Made by a program: the position numbers and the translations under genes. From Steromphala cineraria (taxonomy: Eukaryota; Mollusca; Gastropoda; Trochida; Trochidae): 64,000 bases of DNA. This document shows positions 37,499 to 50,468 of this stretch, piece by piece (position 1 is the first letter of the stretch; every line of letters begins with the position of its first letter). The DNA lies in NCBI GenBank assembly GCA_916613615.1, contig OU744728.1, forward strand, positions 30,077,950-30,141,949, written 5' to 3'. The notes beneath the pieces were generated by a model that did no database searches, was not told the origin of the DNA, and saw nothing but the letters and a program-made list of their open reading frames with translations.

Positions 37499-38463
37499 TT
37501 ACAAAACAACCATACAGTTGAACTCAGTAGGGCAAAACTGAAAACTATCAATGTCTAGAGGTCCAAACCGACTTTGAACTGTAGCATCAGAACCATCCGC
37601 GGAGGACACAATTCCGCCAGGGAAGTATCCCATTGGAGGAATAATTTGTCCTTTCGTGTATTTCCGATTCATAAGAAAGGCTCTTGCAACTCGTCTTCTG
37701 ATAGCGGCCATGAGAACCATGTCTGGGCTGGTCCGTGCTTGAGGGTAGTTGGGCATGCTGGGACCAGCTGGGATACCGGGAATGTTCTGCATGGCCGGAT
37801 ATCCCGTGAGTTGACCAGTGCCAGCTGAAGGGACCGGGGAGTGTTGACCAGTTGCTTGGTTAGTTCCTTGTTGAGATTGAACCGGCGCTTTGGTTGTTGT
37901 TGGTGGTTGAGTTGTTGCTGTCGATTGAACCGGTTGTTTAGTTGTTGTTTTCGTTTGGACTGGTGGTTGAGTTGGTTGTGTCTGTTGGTTGTATACAGGG
38001 GGCTGTTGTGGTTGAGCAGGCTGCCTCGGCATTTGAAGACCATTGAAATTCATTGAATTCAGAAAGTTTGGAAATTGCCGATTGTGTTGGGAGAGATAAC
38101 GTAACAGCTCCAGGAAACCCGGGTTTATGCCATTAAAATCTGTAAACATAACCAGGTAATGATCAATGTACACGAAAAGAAAACGAATGTACATACTTTT
38201 CAAATGTAAACAAAAACTTGTAAAACCGCTAAATGAATTAGAGATTTTCAAAGCTATGGTTTTAGTATTTTTGAAAAAGAGCATACATGCACGATTATCG
38301 AAATTTCGCATTTCGTCAACAAAGAAAGTGTTTATATCATTCTTTGGTTTAAGACATTTAAGTGATTCACGTATAAAAGTATTAGTATCCCGATGAAACA
38401 CTTACTCATGGCACAAGTCAAGGAGACGCATGTGAAGGCAAGGGCAAGAGAAAACAGCTGCAT
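37499..38463 (-). CDS. Gene E: secreted Q/T/P-rich protein with DGSDATV C-terminal domain
   Basis: On the minus strand exon 1 runs 38463-38406 and exon 2 38139-37499. They join in phase 1 (gtaagt donor; atgtttacag acceptor) to give 232 residues. The signal peptide is MQLFSLALAFTCVSLTCA. The mature start, MNFNGINPGFLELLRYLSQ, matches the start of gene F (MNFNIGG...FYDILRLLSL). A Q/T/P-rich spacer follows, then a C-terminal domain with RRRVARAFLMNRKY, FPGG, SSADGSDATVQ, PLDID and CPTEFNCM, ending VVL. Gene F has the same domain with the two cysteines in the same places. The larger open frame reading upstream from 38139 is intron. AATAAA lies at 37329-37334. Likely an extracellular matrix protein; the material is unknown. 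Confidence 0.88.
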
Positions 38464-38542
38464 CTTGAGTTCTGTAAGTAAAGCGGGCTACTACCTCTCT
38501 AGGAACAAACCAGTCGAATAATGTCCATGTGTTGTCCCACTC

Positions 38543-38549
38543 TTTTATA
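38543..38549 (-). promoter_or_regulatory. TATA box of gene E
   Basis: The minus strand reads TATAAAA, about 80 bases before the ATG at 38463. The estimated start, near 38518, leaves a short leader. A ttacttacag acceptor sits just before the coding exon, so whether an untranslated exon is spliced here is open. Confidence 0.65.
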
Positions 38550-41500
38550 CAGGCTTTTGGACGGAAATGAAAACATTAACTAAACTAAAAACGTCATTCC
38601 ACTCACGAACTTTCTGTTCCCAACATTCGTCACCTAGACCTTGCAAGCCTGTAATTGCTGCTCCCGTCACCTGTCCACCGGTGACCAATTCATCACCCAG
38701 GCAGTACGTCACTGGTGTGTAGAGAACAGAGTATAAGTAATATCCCCTACCTGGCCGATGAGTGGCAGAGCCTATCGAGGATAACACAACTGAAAATGGC
38801 TCACGTCAAGTATGCTAGTTGGTTGTTTACGTAAACTGGGAGACTTGTTAATTAAAAAAGATGACGTAAAAACGTTTAAAAACTTTGCAAAAAGCTTATA
38901 GTAACATCAGTTTGTGACCATGATTAATGTTTGTAAAATTGTTTTGCAATCTTTGGGGAATGCAAAAAGCAATATGTTTTTGTACGTTCTTGACATGAAA
39001 TTTAATTCATGCTAAAGGGTATTTCGTAAAATATTACTTCGAGTTTCAATTAGAGGAGTACGAAGTACAATTAGATAATGCATTTGAATTGTTTTCTCCT
39101 GAGAAGTTATATATACATTAAGTTACAATACATTATCTATCACCGGATGTCATTGTAGTCACCTAGCGTATAAAATTTTTTTAAAAGGAGCTTTATGATC
39201 ATTCTAATTAATCAAAATTAATTAAGATTTTATAAAAAAAAGTGTTGTTCTATGCAATGTAGCGCTTTTACACACCATGACACATTATTGATCTAAATTG
39301 AAGAATAATTTCTTTATGTTCATCATATATTGTTAATTGATACTATTTATCATTTATAAAAGATACTAATAAAGATACAGTTATACCTTATCTTTACATT
39401 TCTCATATTTTTGCATTTTTATAATATATTTGATTGAGTGGACTTAATTGAGTATGTATTTTTTTCCATTTTGTTAAAAATATATTTCTGATCAATTTTA
39501 GATTTTATTACATATCATCCGTTGATTCTATGCCGAATTGGATAGACGACTGACGACATAGTTGACGTCATTGAAGAATATTGTCGTATTATGCTAATTT
39601 GACAGTTATAAATTAAATGGAAAACTCGTAAAGTTTGACCTCACAGGTACCCATCACTAATCCCAAAATAAAACGTCGGCCCACACGTAGATAGGACAGG
39701 TCAGATCAGTTGAAGAACGTATATGTAGCTAGTACACATCTGCGTCATATGTAGGTACACAGCCAGCTAGTAAATCAACTGTTTACACTGGTAGAGGTGA
39801 CATGAGAAGTGATGAGACAGTTCAGCAGCGATGGTTAACCATGATGAACTCCTTGAATATATTAACAAGTGTGTTTGTGTAGTGTCGTTGGCGACACTAT
39901 AGGACACTATAATTTCATTCACATTTGTATCACCAATGTTTTGGATGTACAATGTAGATTTTTTTGTTAATCATATATTTTTTTTAATTTAATTGAAATT
40001 ATCTTTGAATTATTTGAAAAAGTATAGGATTCCCATCTTGAAAACACAACGAACCCCTGTCAAACTCTTCTCTCTGACAGGGTGGTCTCCTTTTCACCTT
40101 GCACTGCGAAGATGCTAGTGTTTAACGTATTTACTTTATCAAACTAAATTTGTATTTCCATGTTCATGATAACTATAATATAAAAATAAAAATATGAATA
40201 TAATTGTATTCATGATATTATCGAAATTTTATTGACAATGGTCAAATTGATTAAAGAACAGTTATGATCAAGGACTATGTAAAACAAAATTACATTCTTT
40301 GACCTATTGAAAATTGATTCTACAATCCTAAAACTTTCTAAATCTTAAACTTTATATCCCCCATAAAAGAACTTTTTGCAATTTACTGTTTAATACACTG
40401 TATAAAGAGGTAGTTCCAACGCATTCACAAAACATAAACAACAAAGTCGAAAACCTTTCATTAAATGAATACTTTTGTAACGTCTCCCTTGAGAAAAACA
40501 AAATTAGGTACATGTGATGTTGATGATAACTTTTCAAATGTTTAATATCATAAATGTTATAGTAATTCGGAGAATTTATATTAAATGTACAAAATGTACA
40601 ACAAGAATTGAAGGAGTTTTTTACTTGTATTACAATTGATCAACAATAGAAAGAATTAAGTGTTATAATACATGGTGTCCCCGTATAAGGTGTTAATGTC
40701 CTCGTAGAATATGGTTTCCTATTGTCTCAATGCGGAGATTAATATGATATACTATGTTTCTGGCATTTCTATTTTGTTGTACGGGAAACTATTCATATTA
40801 GAAATATAAAACAAATTTGGAAATGAGTAGCTTAAAGAAAGGATGGAGCAACAGCAATATTCGAAATGATACTATCAATACATGTGTACGTTAATCATGA
40901 ATGGTGGTACTCTCTTTAACAAAACATGTATATATTCAAAGACTTTTTTGTGATCTCCGGCGATGATGTTTGATAAGCAAAACTGTTGAAGTTATTGTGG
41001 AATTTTAACTGATTCTAATTAATATGTAATACTATATATGCTCAGCCTCGGTTCTTAAATTCAGTTATTTTATTATACTTCATGTTATTATTAATCAGTG
41101 ACAGCAATTTTCGTATCTGAGCTCAACCCTAAGTTCCCTTATAATCTATATACACTATTGACAGCAACTTATTTTCTATTAATCAGGGTAAGCAACACTG
41201 TATTTATGAAGCATAGAAATAAGAAGATAGAAAGATAGAGGAAGATAGAAACTGGATATTTGAATAATTATGATACATTTATTCAATCAGTGAACCTTAT
41301 GAAAACGTACGTTGATCCATATCGTTAACGACATTGGCTTACGTTTGGGCATTTTTCAATGCTTCACATAGAGACCTACATCTTGTTTTAAAATATGTGC
41401 ATTTACAATACAAACAAAAACGAAATGATAATAAGCTTCTGTCAGATGATTATGGCGCCATGTTTTTTCAACAAAAGTATGACCCATTTGAGGGGGGAAA

Positions 41501-43645
41501 ATGGTACTAGAAAGTACACACACAATGTACCTAGGATATATCCTTTAACAAGTTTGTCTTGAAATCAAAGGGTACGAAATACTTAAGGTGGAGCAACCTT
41601 TCAAAATTTAGTTGTTTTTTTCTCGAAAAATTTACTTTTCAAGGGTAAACAAAAGAAACCTGAGCGAGGAATTTCATAATGTTAGCATTACCGCTCCCGG
41701 ACAGTTATTTCCGGTCACAAAACGTGTTAAACTTGCAAATTTGAACATTCAAAACTTACCAATCAAAAACTATGTATATATTTAATAAGTATTGTTGAAA
41801 AAAATCAGAAAGACAAAATAATATAGAATATTGGGAAAATTTAAATAACTTCAACAAGTTCGTTCAGCAAATACGGATGTTTTGATAATTGCCGTTCTAA
41901 TTTCGCTTTGGATACATTTTAGGAAGAGGGGTATCTTTTAACTGAAACCTTTAGTTTACCAAAATCCGTCAACGAAATCGAAAAAAGTCATTTTCACTCG
42001 TCTTAGGCTTGGTCATTGCATATGCACCGCATACAGGCATCCTTTAGAGAGAGGTGTATTTTAGTTGTGTACCCATTGTTTCACAAATAAAATATTATTT
42101 TTCTCTATGAATGTCAAAACGGTCAACATCAGGACCCCAAAGAAGTTGTTATGTCACAATCAAATATCTTCTCGGTTATATCAATAGTCGGAGAAAACTT
42201 GATGTTGGCGAGGTTCAAAGATCAATTTCAGATTATGTCAGAAACACAGGCAAATGTGATATTATCTAATTTTATATTCTTCCATATTTTTAATCCATAT
42301 TTAACAACATATTTAAATGCAGTTCGCATAAGGGCCATTCGGGTCCAAACACCGCCCTTTAATCCTCCTCTAGTACTTACCTACCTAGTTTTACTCTAGA
42401 AGAAATAACAAAAAGGGGGTTTAGATAAATGTTTGGTTTAAAAACATTTTGTGACAAATTATTGAACATTTATGGTATAAAGTTATGGTGAAAGTAACAA
42501 AGACATCTAAAAAATTAGATTATTCACTGATTTTAAACGCATCCGAAACATAAAACGAGTATAACGTCTTAATCGTGTTATTTAGAAAGGATCTTGTCAC
42601 ATGGAAACGATTGTTTTACATGACACATAAGACATGATTTATGTCATTTGACAATTCAATTGCAAATTGTTCATTGTGCATGGTCACGCTCTCTTTTGAG
42701 TCACAAAATTCCAAGCACTGTAATGATTAACCTTTGCTTATACAACGTGCAGTCACTGTGACTATTGTCAACAAAGCTCTTGAACCATTACATTTGCGAT
42801 ATACACTCAGGGTTTAAAGAAACGATACCAACATTTCAAGAAAGTAAAACAACTAAATCACCTTCGTTGAAATTCGACTTTACATCATTGATAGCATCCG
42901 TGTAGTGAAGTTACTGTAGAAAGCAATCAATTTATCAGAGTATGATACCTAATAATATGTGTTCATGTCTAGTGAAATACACTTGGGGTCCGTAAAACGT
43001 TGGTCAAAGCAATTCTAAATGAAATTAAATAAATAATAAATGGAGATTTTTTAAACTCGAAGATGTTTTTCAATATACAATAGAGATATTGGATACTAAT
43101 AGAAACCAATCTATAAGAGCATCCCTGTGGGACGGTACAAAACAAGTCAAAACGCCATTTTTCATCCTTTTTTCTTGCCTAGATAAGGATATTCAAAACG
43201 ACATTTTCTGTGAAAAGTGTTCTTAAAAAACGTCAAAACTTAGTTCAGTTGGCTGCTTCAGACATGAAGTAACGCCGTTTCAGTCATAACAATTATCTTG
43301 AATTTATATGGTACTGTTTGATTTTGACCGTTCATGTGTGTTATCCAAATCAAGTGTTGGAACCCTTTGTCGTCGCCTGCAACTCTCTGCACCGTGGTGT
43401 CCCCGCTATTGTAAGCTGTTTAGCATAAGCGGGACGGTAACGATTTTGCAGTGATGACGCGCTGAAGAGTCCTAGCCTGGGGCGTTATTTGTTGATAATC
43501 GTGTAAATACAGTCTCGTACAGATGGGCAGACATGGGTCAAATCTATTTATAGAACAAGGAAGAGGGGTCAAGAATTATCATCGTGGGATTGACGTATGT
43601 GAATGAATTTACGTTGTCTTGATACAAATCAATTCTCACATTGGG
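38550..43645. other. Divergent intergenic region between genes E and F
   Basis: Both promoters face outward, so this 5.1 kb may hold shared regulatory DNA. The 250 bases next to each TATA box (38550-38790 and 43340-43640) are visibly richer in GC than the AT-rich middle. No gene or clear transposon was found. Confidence 0.4.
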
Positions 43646-43653
43646 TATATAAG
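43646..43653 (+). promoter_or_regulatory. TATA box of gene F
   Basis: TATATAAG is followed about 30 bases later by a likely start and an untranslated exon to 43728, where a gtgagt donor begins. The acceptor is tttttcacag at 44099, eight bases before the ATG. Confidence 0.7.
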
Positions 43654-43675
43654 GAGGATATGTGTATCATCTTCA

Positions 43676-43728
43676 TTCAAACTTTGGAGGGAAAGTAAAT
43701 TGCAACTGCAGGCCTAAATAGTTAAATA
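43676..43728 (+). other. Untranslated first exon of gene F (predicted)
   Basis: About 53 bases between the estimated start and the gtgagt donor, with no ATG. The layout matches that predicted for gene D. The 5' end is an estimate. Confidence 0.5.
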
Positions 43729-44107
43729 GTGAGTACATGTATAAATAAGATTCTATATTTGAACAAATCTTTTGTATTTATATATTTATTGAATTGTACT
43801 TTAAAAACAAGTATTTAAATGTGCCTTTATAAAGGCAAAATCATTTTTTTGTATAGAGAATTTTGATTTTCCCCTCGTAAACATGCCACAACATAGCCAA
43901 ACATACTTTTGAACTGTCCGTTTTGAAGGTAAATCTTTTTTAGATATTTAGTATATAAGCAGTCTATCTTTGAGGTGCATACAAAAAAATTAAATCCAAA
44001 TCAACAAAAATAAGGAATACCTAAATTAATAAATGATTAAAATGAATAAAGTGACATATTATATTTCATATCTAAAATCCTGCTTCTATTTTTTCACAGA
44101 ATCAAAG

Positions 44108-46451
44108 ATGAGGACTACATTTCTAACAGTTATTGTTTACCTCTCCTTCTCGGCGTCTGCGATGAGTAAGTATAAATAACCTTTTACTTATATAAAACAT
44201 GCAGCAGGCAACAACAACCAATTTATAAATGAATTGCTTACAAGTTTATTATTTTTTCAGCTTTCTACAATCGATTTTTAAATGACGGCTGATATTTTTA
44301 ACATTTGTATATGAATGATTTGATTTATTTTCAGATTTCAACATCGGAGGGCAAACTTTGAGTTTCTATGACATCTTGAGGTTACTTTCGCTGTATTCAC
44401 AACAATCAAACCAGTTTAACAATCATATTCCAATATCTCAGGAAGCAATGTTTCCACAAAAAAGTTCATATCCCATACAGTCGCCAGCATTGAACCAAGA
44501 ATCAACGACTACAGTCCAGCAACCGCAATGGCCTACATCCCGAGTTCCACCACATCATCAACAAGGTACCTCAACGCCACCAACAAGTCAACCCGGACCA
44601 CAAGTTACCACCCAACCACCAAGTCAACCCGAGCCTCAAGGTTCAACCAAAGCAATAAGTCAACCAGAGCCACAAGGTTCAACCCAACCAACTAGTCAAC
44701 CTGGACTACAAGGTTCAACCCAACCACCAAGTCAACCCGAGCCTCAAGGTGCAACCCTATCAACAAGTCAACCCGAGCCACAAGGTACTTCCCAACCACT
44801 AAGTCAACCCAAGCCACAAGGTACAACCCAACCACCAAGTCAACCCGGACCACAAGGTTCAACCCTACCAACAAGTCAACCCGAGCCACAAGGTTCAACC
44901 CAACCACCAAGTCAACCCGAGGCACAAGGTCCAACCAAAGCAACAAGTCAACCCGGACCACAAGGTACCTCAACCCAACCAACAAGTCAACCCGAGCCAC
45001 AAGGTTCAACCCTACCAACAAGTCAACCCGAGCCACAAGGTTCAACCCTACCAACAAGTCAACCCGAGCCACAAGGTACAACCCAACCATTCAGTCAACC
45101 CGAGCCACAAGGTTCAACCCTATCAACTATTCAACCCGGACCACAAGGTTCAACCCTACCAACAAGTCAACCCGAGCCACAAGGTTCAACCCAACCACCA
45201 AGTCAACCCGAGGCACAAGGTCCAACCAAAGCAACAAGTCAACCCGGACCACAAGGTACCTCAACCCAACCAACAAGTCAACCCGAGCCACAAGGTTCAA
45301 CCCTACCAACAAGTCAACCCGAGCCACAAGGTTCAACCCTACCAACTAGTCAACCAGAGCCACAAGGTACAACCCAACCATTCAGTCAACCCGAGCCACA
45401 AGGTTCAACCCTATCAACTATTCAACCCGAGCCACAAGGTTCAACCCTACCAACAAGTCAACCAGAGCCACAAGGTACAACCCAACCAACAAGTCAACCC
45501 GAGCCACAAGGTTCAACCCAACCACCAAGTCAACCCAAGCCACAAGGTTCAACCCTATCAACTATTCAACCCGAGCCACAAGGAACAACCCAACTAACAA
45601 GTCAACCCGAGCCACACGGTACTTCCCAAACAGTAAGTCAACCCGAGCCACAAAGTTCAACTCAACCACCAGTTCAGCCTGAGCGTCAAGGAACAACCCA
45701 ACGAAATATCCTTGATATGCCAAATGTTCCCAACATGCCAATTTTGACAAATATTCCAAATTTGCCAACTGTACCTAACATGTCAAATATACCAAATACG
45801 CCAAATGTGCTTAATTTGCCAAATGTACCAAATGTGCCTAATATGCCCAATGTACCAAATATGCAAAATGTGCCTAATATGCCCAATGTACCAAATATGC
45901 AAAATGTGCCTAATATGCCAAATTTACTAACCATGCCAAATGTGCCTAGTATGCCCAATGTACCAAATATGCAAAATGTGCCTAATATGCCAAATTTACT
46001 AAACATGCCAAATGTGCCAAATATGCCCAATGTACCAAATATGCAAAATGTGCCAAATATGCCCAATGTACCAAATATGCAAAATGTGCCTAGTGTGCCC
46101 AATGTACAAAATATGCAAAATATGCAAAATATGCCATATGTGCCTTATATGCCAAGTGTACCAAATGTGCCTAATATGCCAATTGTTCCGTCCATGCCGA
46201 GCCAACCAAATATGCCTGTTTTGTCAAAAATGGCCACCAAGGCGAAAATGAATCAACAAATTGCCATGGCTAAACTTTTTGGGCGTAAATACGCCTTTGG
46301 CCAAGTGATCCCTAAGATGGGAGTCTTCCCTGGTGGGGTTGTCATAGATGCAGATGGCTCTGATGCCACAGTCCAAGGTCCAACTGGATTACTCGATATC
46401 GACGGTTACAAATTTTGTCCAACTGAATTCAATTGTATGGCTGTTTTATAG
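44108..46451 (+). CDS. Gene F: secreted PQG-repeat and NVP-repeat protein with DGSDATV domain
   Basis: Exons 44108-44165 and 44335-46451 join in phase 1 (gtaagt; attttcag) to give 724 residues. The signal peptide is MRTTFLTVIVYLSFSASA. After a start shared with gene E, residues of about 100-475 are 31 copies of a 12-residue unit (SQPEPQGSTLPT and variants). Residues of about 480-648 are a tripeptide N-V/M/L-P array (NVPNMPNVPNMQ). Residues of about 652-724 are the end domain: GRKYAFGQVIP, FPGGVVIDADGSDATVQ, LLDID, CPTEFNCMAVL. Units 8-15 recur as units 16-23, a 291-base duplication. The S/T/P-rich repeats could be O-glycosylated. AATAAA is at 46594 and 46602. The open antisense frames are an effect of the repeats. 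Probably an extended extracellular matrix or adhesive protein (inference). Confidence 0.9.
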
Positions 46452-47566
46452 ATATTCACCTGCTATCTTTAATCGTTCAACTGCTGTTACCGAATAGTGA
46501 AGCTTCGTGCTGGTCAAGGGGTGGCTTCACTAAAGTTTATACATTTAAAAGTTCATTTTTCTACAAATTATATGTTTTGACAGTATTATTTTTAATAAAC
46601 GAATAAAAGAAAGAGTTGTTTTTTCTATATTTCTTTATTAAGCTAATCGATATTTATCTATTTGTTAGTTATTTGAAGGAGCCCTTTTCATAATGTCCAA
46701 AAACATATAAATTAGTAAATAACATACATATTAACGCGTTGTCCTCCTCACGAAAACATGCAAGTGCATTGTTTTCATCAAAAAAAGTTTATTGCATTGT
46801 CTCATTTTACAGGATTTCATTCAACACAAATGAACATATTTCTTCAAGTTCACAAGAGAGTTGCGGTAAAGGGTTAACTACTTGAATACCACTGATCAAT
46901 AACTCGGCAAGTAAGAACTCATTATCTGTAAATCCACAAGTTGTTGGGTAAGAAATAGAGCAAACCTAACTATCATCTTTTTTTGCAATTATGTATATTT
47001 TTGCCGAGAACTAAGATAGTTATACCAGGAGGCAGAAAATATACAAGTATGTACAATACGTTGTATTCCTTTTGGAAATAAGACTAATTTTAACAGTTTG
47101 TAAAGACGTAATCCTCAAATGGTTGTGCTTGAAAGATAGCATGTGTATTCTTATCATATTTTTCAAAACATGACATATAATGAATGATAATGTTCACTTA
47201 TCTTGTTTGCTTTCAATATACATTCAGCAGAAAGGATACAAACTTTAAGACAGCGCTGTATACTTGAAGTTGTTAACAGTTTCTCACAGTTCAATTCATC
47301 AGAGTACGCTCATTATATAATTATACTCTTACGCATTTCCCAATACACTTCAAAGATAGCTTTTACAAAATGTTTGATTTAAACATATTTTATTCATGAT
47401 GAAAAGGATGAGGAACAAGTTCTCCAACTTAGAATACCTTCTCCTTAGAATGTACATGGATGAGTTACAATGTTTTGCAAGGATGACAGAGCATGAACAT
47501 CAAGACAGATAAGAAATTGAAAATGAAAATACAAAAAAAGATAAAACTGATATATTACAAGAATCA
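46452..47566. other. 3' flank of gene F and LINE 3' tail
   Basis: The 3' UTR of gene F ends after 46607. The segment from about 47380 to 47566 is probably the 3' UTR of the minus-strand LINE that follows. Nothing else is visible. Confidence 0.4.
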
Positions 47567-48397
47567 CTAATCTGTCTCACTAATGAATGATTGTACTAAC
47601 TTAAATACATTTATATTTTGACAAGGTGATAGGTCGGCACTTCCTTCCAACAAAAGTTTAAGGTTAACTGGTACACCTGCGAATGTACATATGCGCTCTA
47701 CTGATAACGTTAAGTTTAATCTTTGTTGAATGTACATAGGAGCATTTAAAAAAATAGTGATAAGAATTCTCAACAGGATATCCACATGGACAGCTGGGGT
47801 CATATTTATTCCAACTTTATATAAATCAAAGTTTAAGCAACTCACTGCATAACGCAACTTGGTATGGATAATATTAAGGTTTCTTTTACCAAATGAAAAG
47901 TATGTGGGCGCACGGGCATTGTTATATGTAATATGTGATATAAATCGTGAAATACTTTCTAGGTTTCGAATGGTGGTTGGTAGGTTATTCCAAGAACTGA
48001 TCGTCGACGGAAAAAATGATTCTTTTGAATGTTTAAGTCTTGCGATAGGTATTGATATATTTTGAGAACTTCGTAGATTATAACTTGATTTTGAACCCAC
48101 ATTTATTGGTAGCAATTCGTTCAGATACTGGGGCGTTATAGAATTTTGGATTTTATACATCAAACACAATTTTCGCTTTCTCCTTTGTTCTTGTAATATT
48201 TCCCAACCAGTTTCATAGTAAAGAAATCTAATCGGTGTATATTTTGGTACACCAGTAACTATTCTTGCCGCTTGTAACTGAATCTGTTCAAGCTTATTTG
48301 ACTGTTCAAGAGTACAACCGTCCCAAACTTCACTAGCGTATTCAAGATGTGGACGAATAAACATGATATAAATCTTATTGAGAGTGTCTCTACCCAA
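47567..48397 (-). pseudogene. 5'-truncated LINE reverse transcriptase (C-terminal part)
   Basis: A 276-codon frame begins inside the reverse transcriptase: IRPHLEYASEVWDGC, LEQIQLQAARIVTG, then SSWNNLPTTIRN and a C-terminal end typical of Jockey/CR1-type LINEs. The first two thirds of the enzyme, including the catalytic YXDD, are missing. The late zinc-knuckle-like region has lost its cysteines, so it is a dead copy. Confidence 0.85.
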
Positions 48398-48935
48398 CGA
48401 ATATTACAAAATGTTTGTATCTAATTTAAAAATCAATCTAATATAATGATTTCATTGTACATTGCTAATTACAGTTATATTGAAATGGTTAGACCTTAGT
48501 TTTCTGCTTTCAAAAATATTCTTTCCCAAATTGAATTTTGAAAATACAATAAAACATGAAAATAGTTAATAGAAAATGAATACAACCCCTAGTTCTCACA
48601 ACACATTCTGCAGCAGAACTCTGAAGTATTCACTTATGCTACAGCATTATCTAACAGCAATGCTTTAAATCCTGCAGCAACCTACTTTAAACGGCCAACC
48701 ATTACAATGTTGGTTAGAATGTGAAATATTACTTTTAAATGAGACTATACACGCGTTGAAGTCTAACATCTTGAAAGTTTGCGAAGCATGTATGATGAAC
48801 TGTGACCCTGATCACATTCTTATATATATAAAATGAGAGTTTCATATATCATCTACTTTTAGTTTTGTGCTCCCTTGCATAAGTATAAACGAACAACTCA
48901 GCACGATGATAAACTTCAATTACATTATTCATATA

Positions 48936-50466
48936 TACTCCCTCAAAAAAGAAACGCACAGAGGTAAAATTAGGTACACTATTTCTTTATTTCAAATGAC
49001 AATTACTGACTGCACACACATGGTACGTAGTCCAAACTTTGCATGGTGAGAGTCAACTGTTATCTGCAAGACGTGAATGTACTGTTATTTCACCACAACG
49101 TCAATGTTACACGTGACGCTGGCTGTAACGTCAATACCTATTGTGACCCCCGTTTGCTTGGAGCACTGCTTGACATCTCCTAGGCATGGACTGAATAAGT
49201 CTACGAATTGTCGCCTGTGGTATTCTCGCCCATTCATCCTGCAAAGCGTCACGTAGTTGTTGAAGTGTTTGGGGTCGTGGATGTCGCCGTCGGAGTCGTT
49301 TATCGAGAACATCCCACAAATGTTCGATCTGGTTTAAATCAGGAGATTTAGAGGGCCAAGGAAGCACTGTGATGTTCAGATTGGCGAAGAAGTCCATTGT
49401 GATGCGGGCTGTATGCGGTCTGGCATTATCTTGTTGAAAAATTTGTCTTTGTGGGTTGAGAACTGGAAGGAGGTGATGTTGCAGAATTTCATCTCTGTAG
49501 CGAATGGCTGTTAAATTACCCTGGACATGAACAAGATCAGTCTTACGTTGATAGGAAATCGCTGCCCACATCATTACACCACCTCCGCCGAATCTGTCTA
49601 CTTGTGCGACACAGTTACGTGCAAAACGCTCATTTCGGCGTCGATAGACCCTATTTCTACCGTCATGACGTTGCAGCATGAAACAGGACTCGTCACTGTA
49701 CCATATTCTCTGCCAGTGTCTCAAATCCCATCTTTGGACATTTCTGCACCAACGTACACGAGAACGGCGATGGTGACGTCGTAGTACGCATCCTACGTAA
49801 GGTCGTCTTGCACGTAATCCACTCGCTCTTAGTCGATTTCTTATAGTCTGTGCTGAGATGTTACGTAGTCCTGGAATATTCCATGCGGTTTCCGTTGCTG
49901 CCACTGTCCTATTGCGTAGATGGATCAACCGGATGTGACGATCCTGGGCTGCAGTTGTAACCCTTGACCTACCACTTCTTGGGCGGTCCCGGGTGGATCC
50001 AAGTTGTTGGTAGCGATTTCTAAAACGTGAAATCGTACTGTGGTGGACATGGAAGTGACGGGCAACAGATACAACCGACTCTCCAGCCTCTAGACGTCCA
50101 ATTCCAATATTACGATCTTCAGCTCCCAGTCCAGGCATTTTGATTGACGCCGTGTTAACACAATATTGCGACTAGAAATATCGCAGTGCAATTTCTTTAT
50201 ATACCCAAGGGTAGAGCACAAGTTCACCAAGTTGCACCTGCATCACTCTTTCTCACTTTTTTCCACATAGAAATTTCATGCATTTCGGAAAATTACGTGT
50301 TTACGGTCCATATTGTAACAAAGTGATTTGTTTTGGCGATGGTGTACGAGTTAAAACCTGCATTCAACATGTTTGGCTATCAAAACTAGATATTTTTCAG
50401 TTTGACATGAACAAAATACCTATAACAACTTACAATTTATCCGTGCGTTTCTTTTTTGAGAGAGTG
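48936..50466 (-). mobile_element. Complete Tc1/mariner element (DD34E)
   Basis: TIRs of about 24 bases, sharing CTCAAAAAAGAAACGCAC next to TA at each end (48934-48935 and 50467-50468), enclose one uninterrupted transposase gene. The outer ends differ at two positions. The element is 1531 bp. Confidence 0.85.
49131..50138 (-). CDS. Tc1/mariner transposase, intact
   Basis: 335 residues, a normal length for the family. The N-terminal part holds helix-turn-helix DNA-binding domains (VARHFHVHHSTISRFRNRYQ, then RDRPRSGRSRVTT, a GRPR-like linker). The catalytic triad is D in YSDESCF, D in FQQDNARPHTA and E in LNQIEHLWD, with 34 residues between the second D and the E, so DD34E. The ATG is at 50138 and no frame is broken. 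It cuts and pastes its own element at TA sites. An intact frame suggests a recent or still active copy. Confidence 0.9.
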   Translation of the reverse strand: MPGLGAEDRNIGIGRLEAGESVVSVARHFHVHHSTISRFRNRYQQLGSTRDRPRSGRSRVTTAAQDRHIRLIHLRNRTVAATETAWNIPGLRNISAQTIRNRLRASGLRARRPYVGCVLRRHHRRSRVRWCRNVQRWDLRHWQRIWYSDESCFMLQRHDGRNRVYRRRNERFARNCVAQVDRFGGGGVMMWAAISYQRKTDLVHVQGNLTAIRYRDEILQHHLLPVLNPQRQIFQQDNARPHTARITMDFFANLNITVLPWPSKSPDLNQIEHLWDVLDKRLRRRHPRPQTLQQLRDALQDEWARIPQATIRRLIQSMPRRCQAVLQANGGHNRY

Positions 50467-50468
50467 TA

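Noticed and set aside
38140..38405. N-terminal 88 codons of the long minus-strand frame over gene E
   Set aside because: This part is the intron: a donor at 38405 and an acceptor at 38140 fit, and the spliced product gives a proper signal peptide parallel to gene F.
44692..46205. Long open frames on the minus strand opposite gene F (132, 138, 72, 68 codons)
   Set aside because: The 36-base and 9-base coding repeats keep antisense frames open. There is no leader or splice context, and the sense strand has a complete gene.
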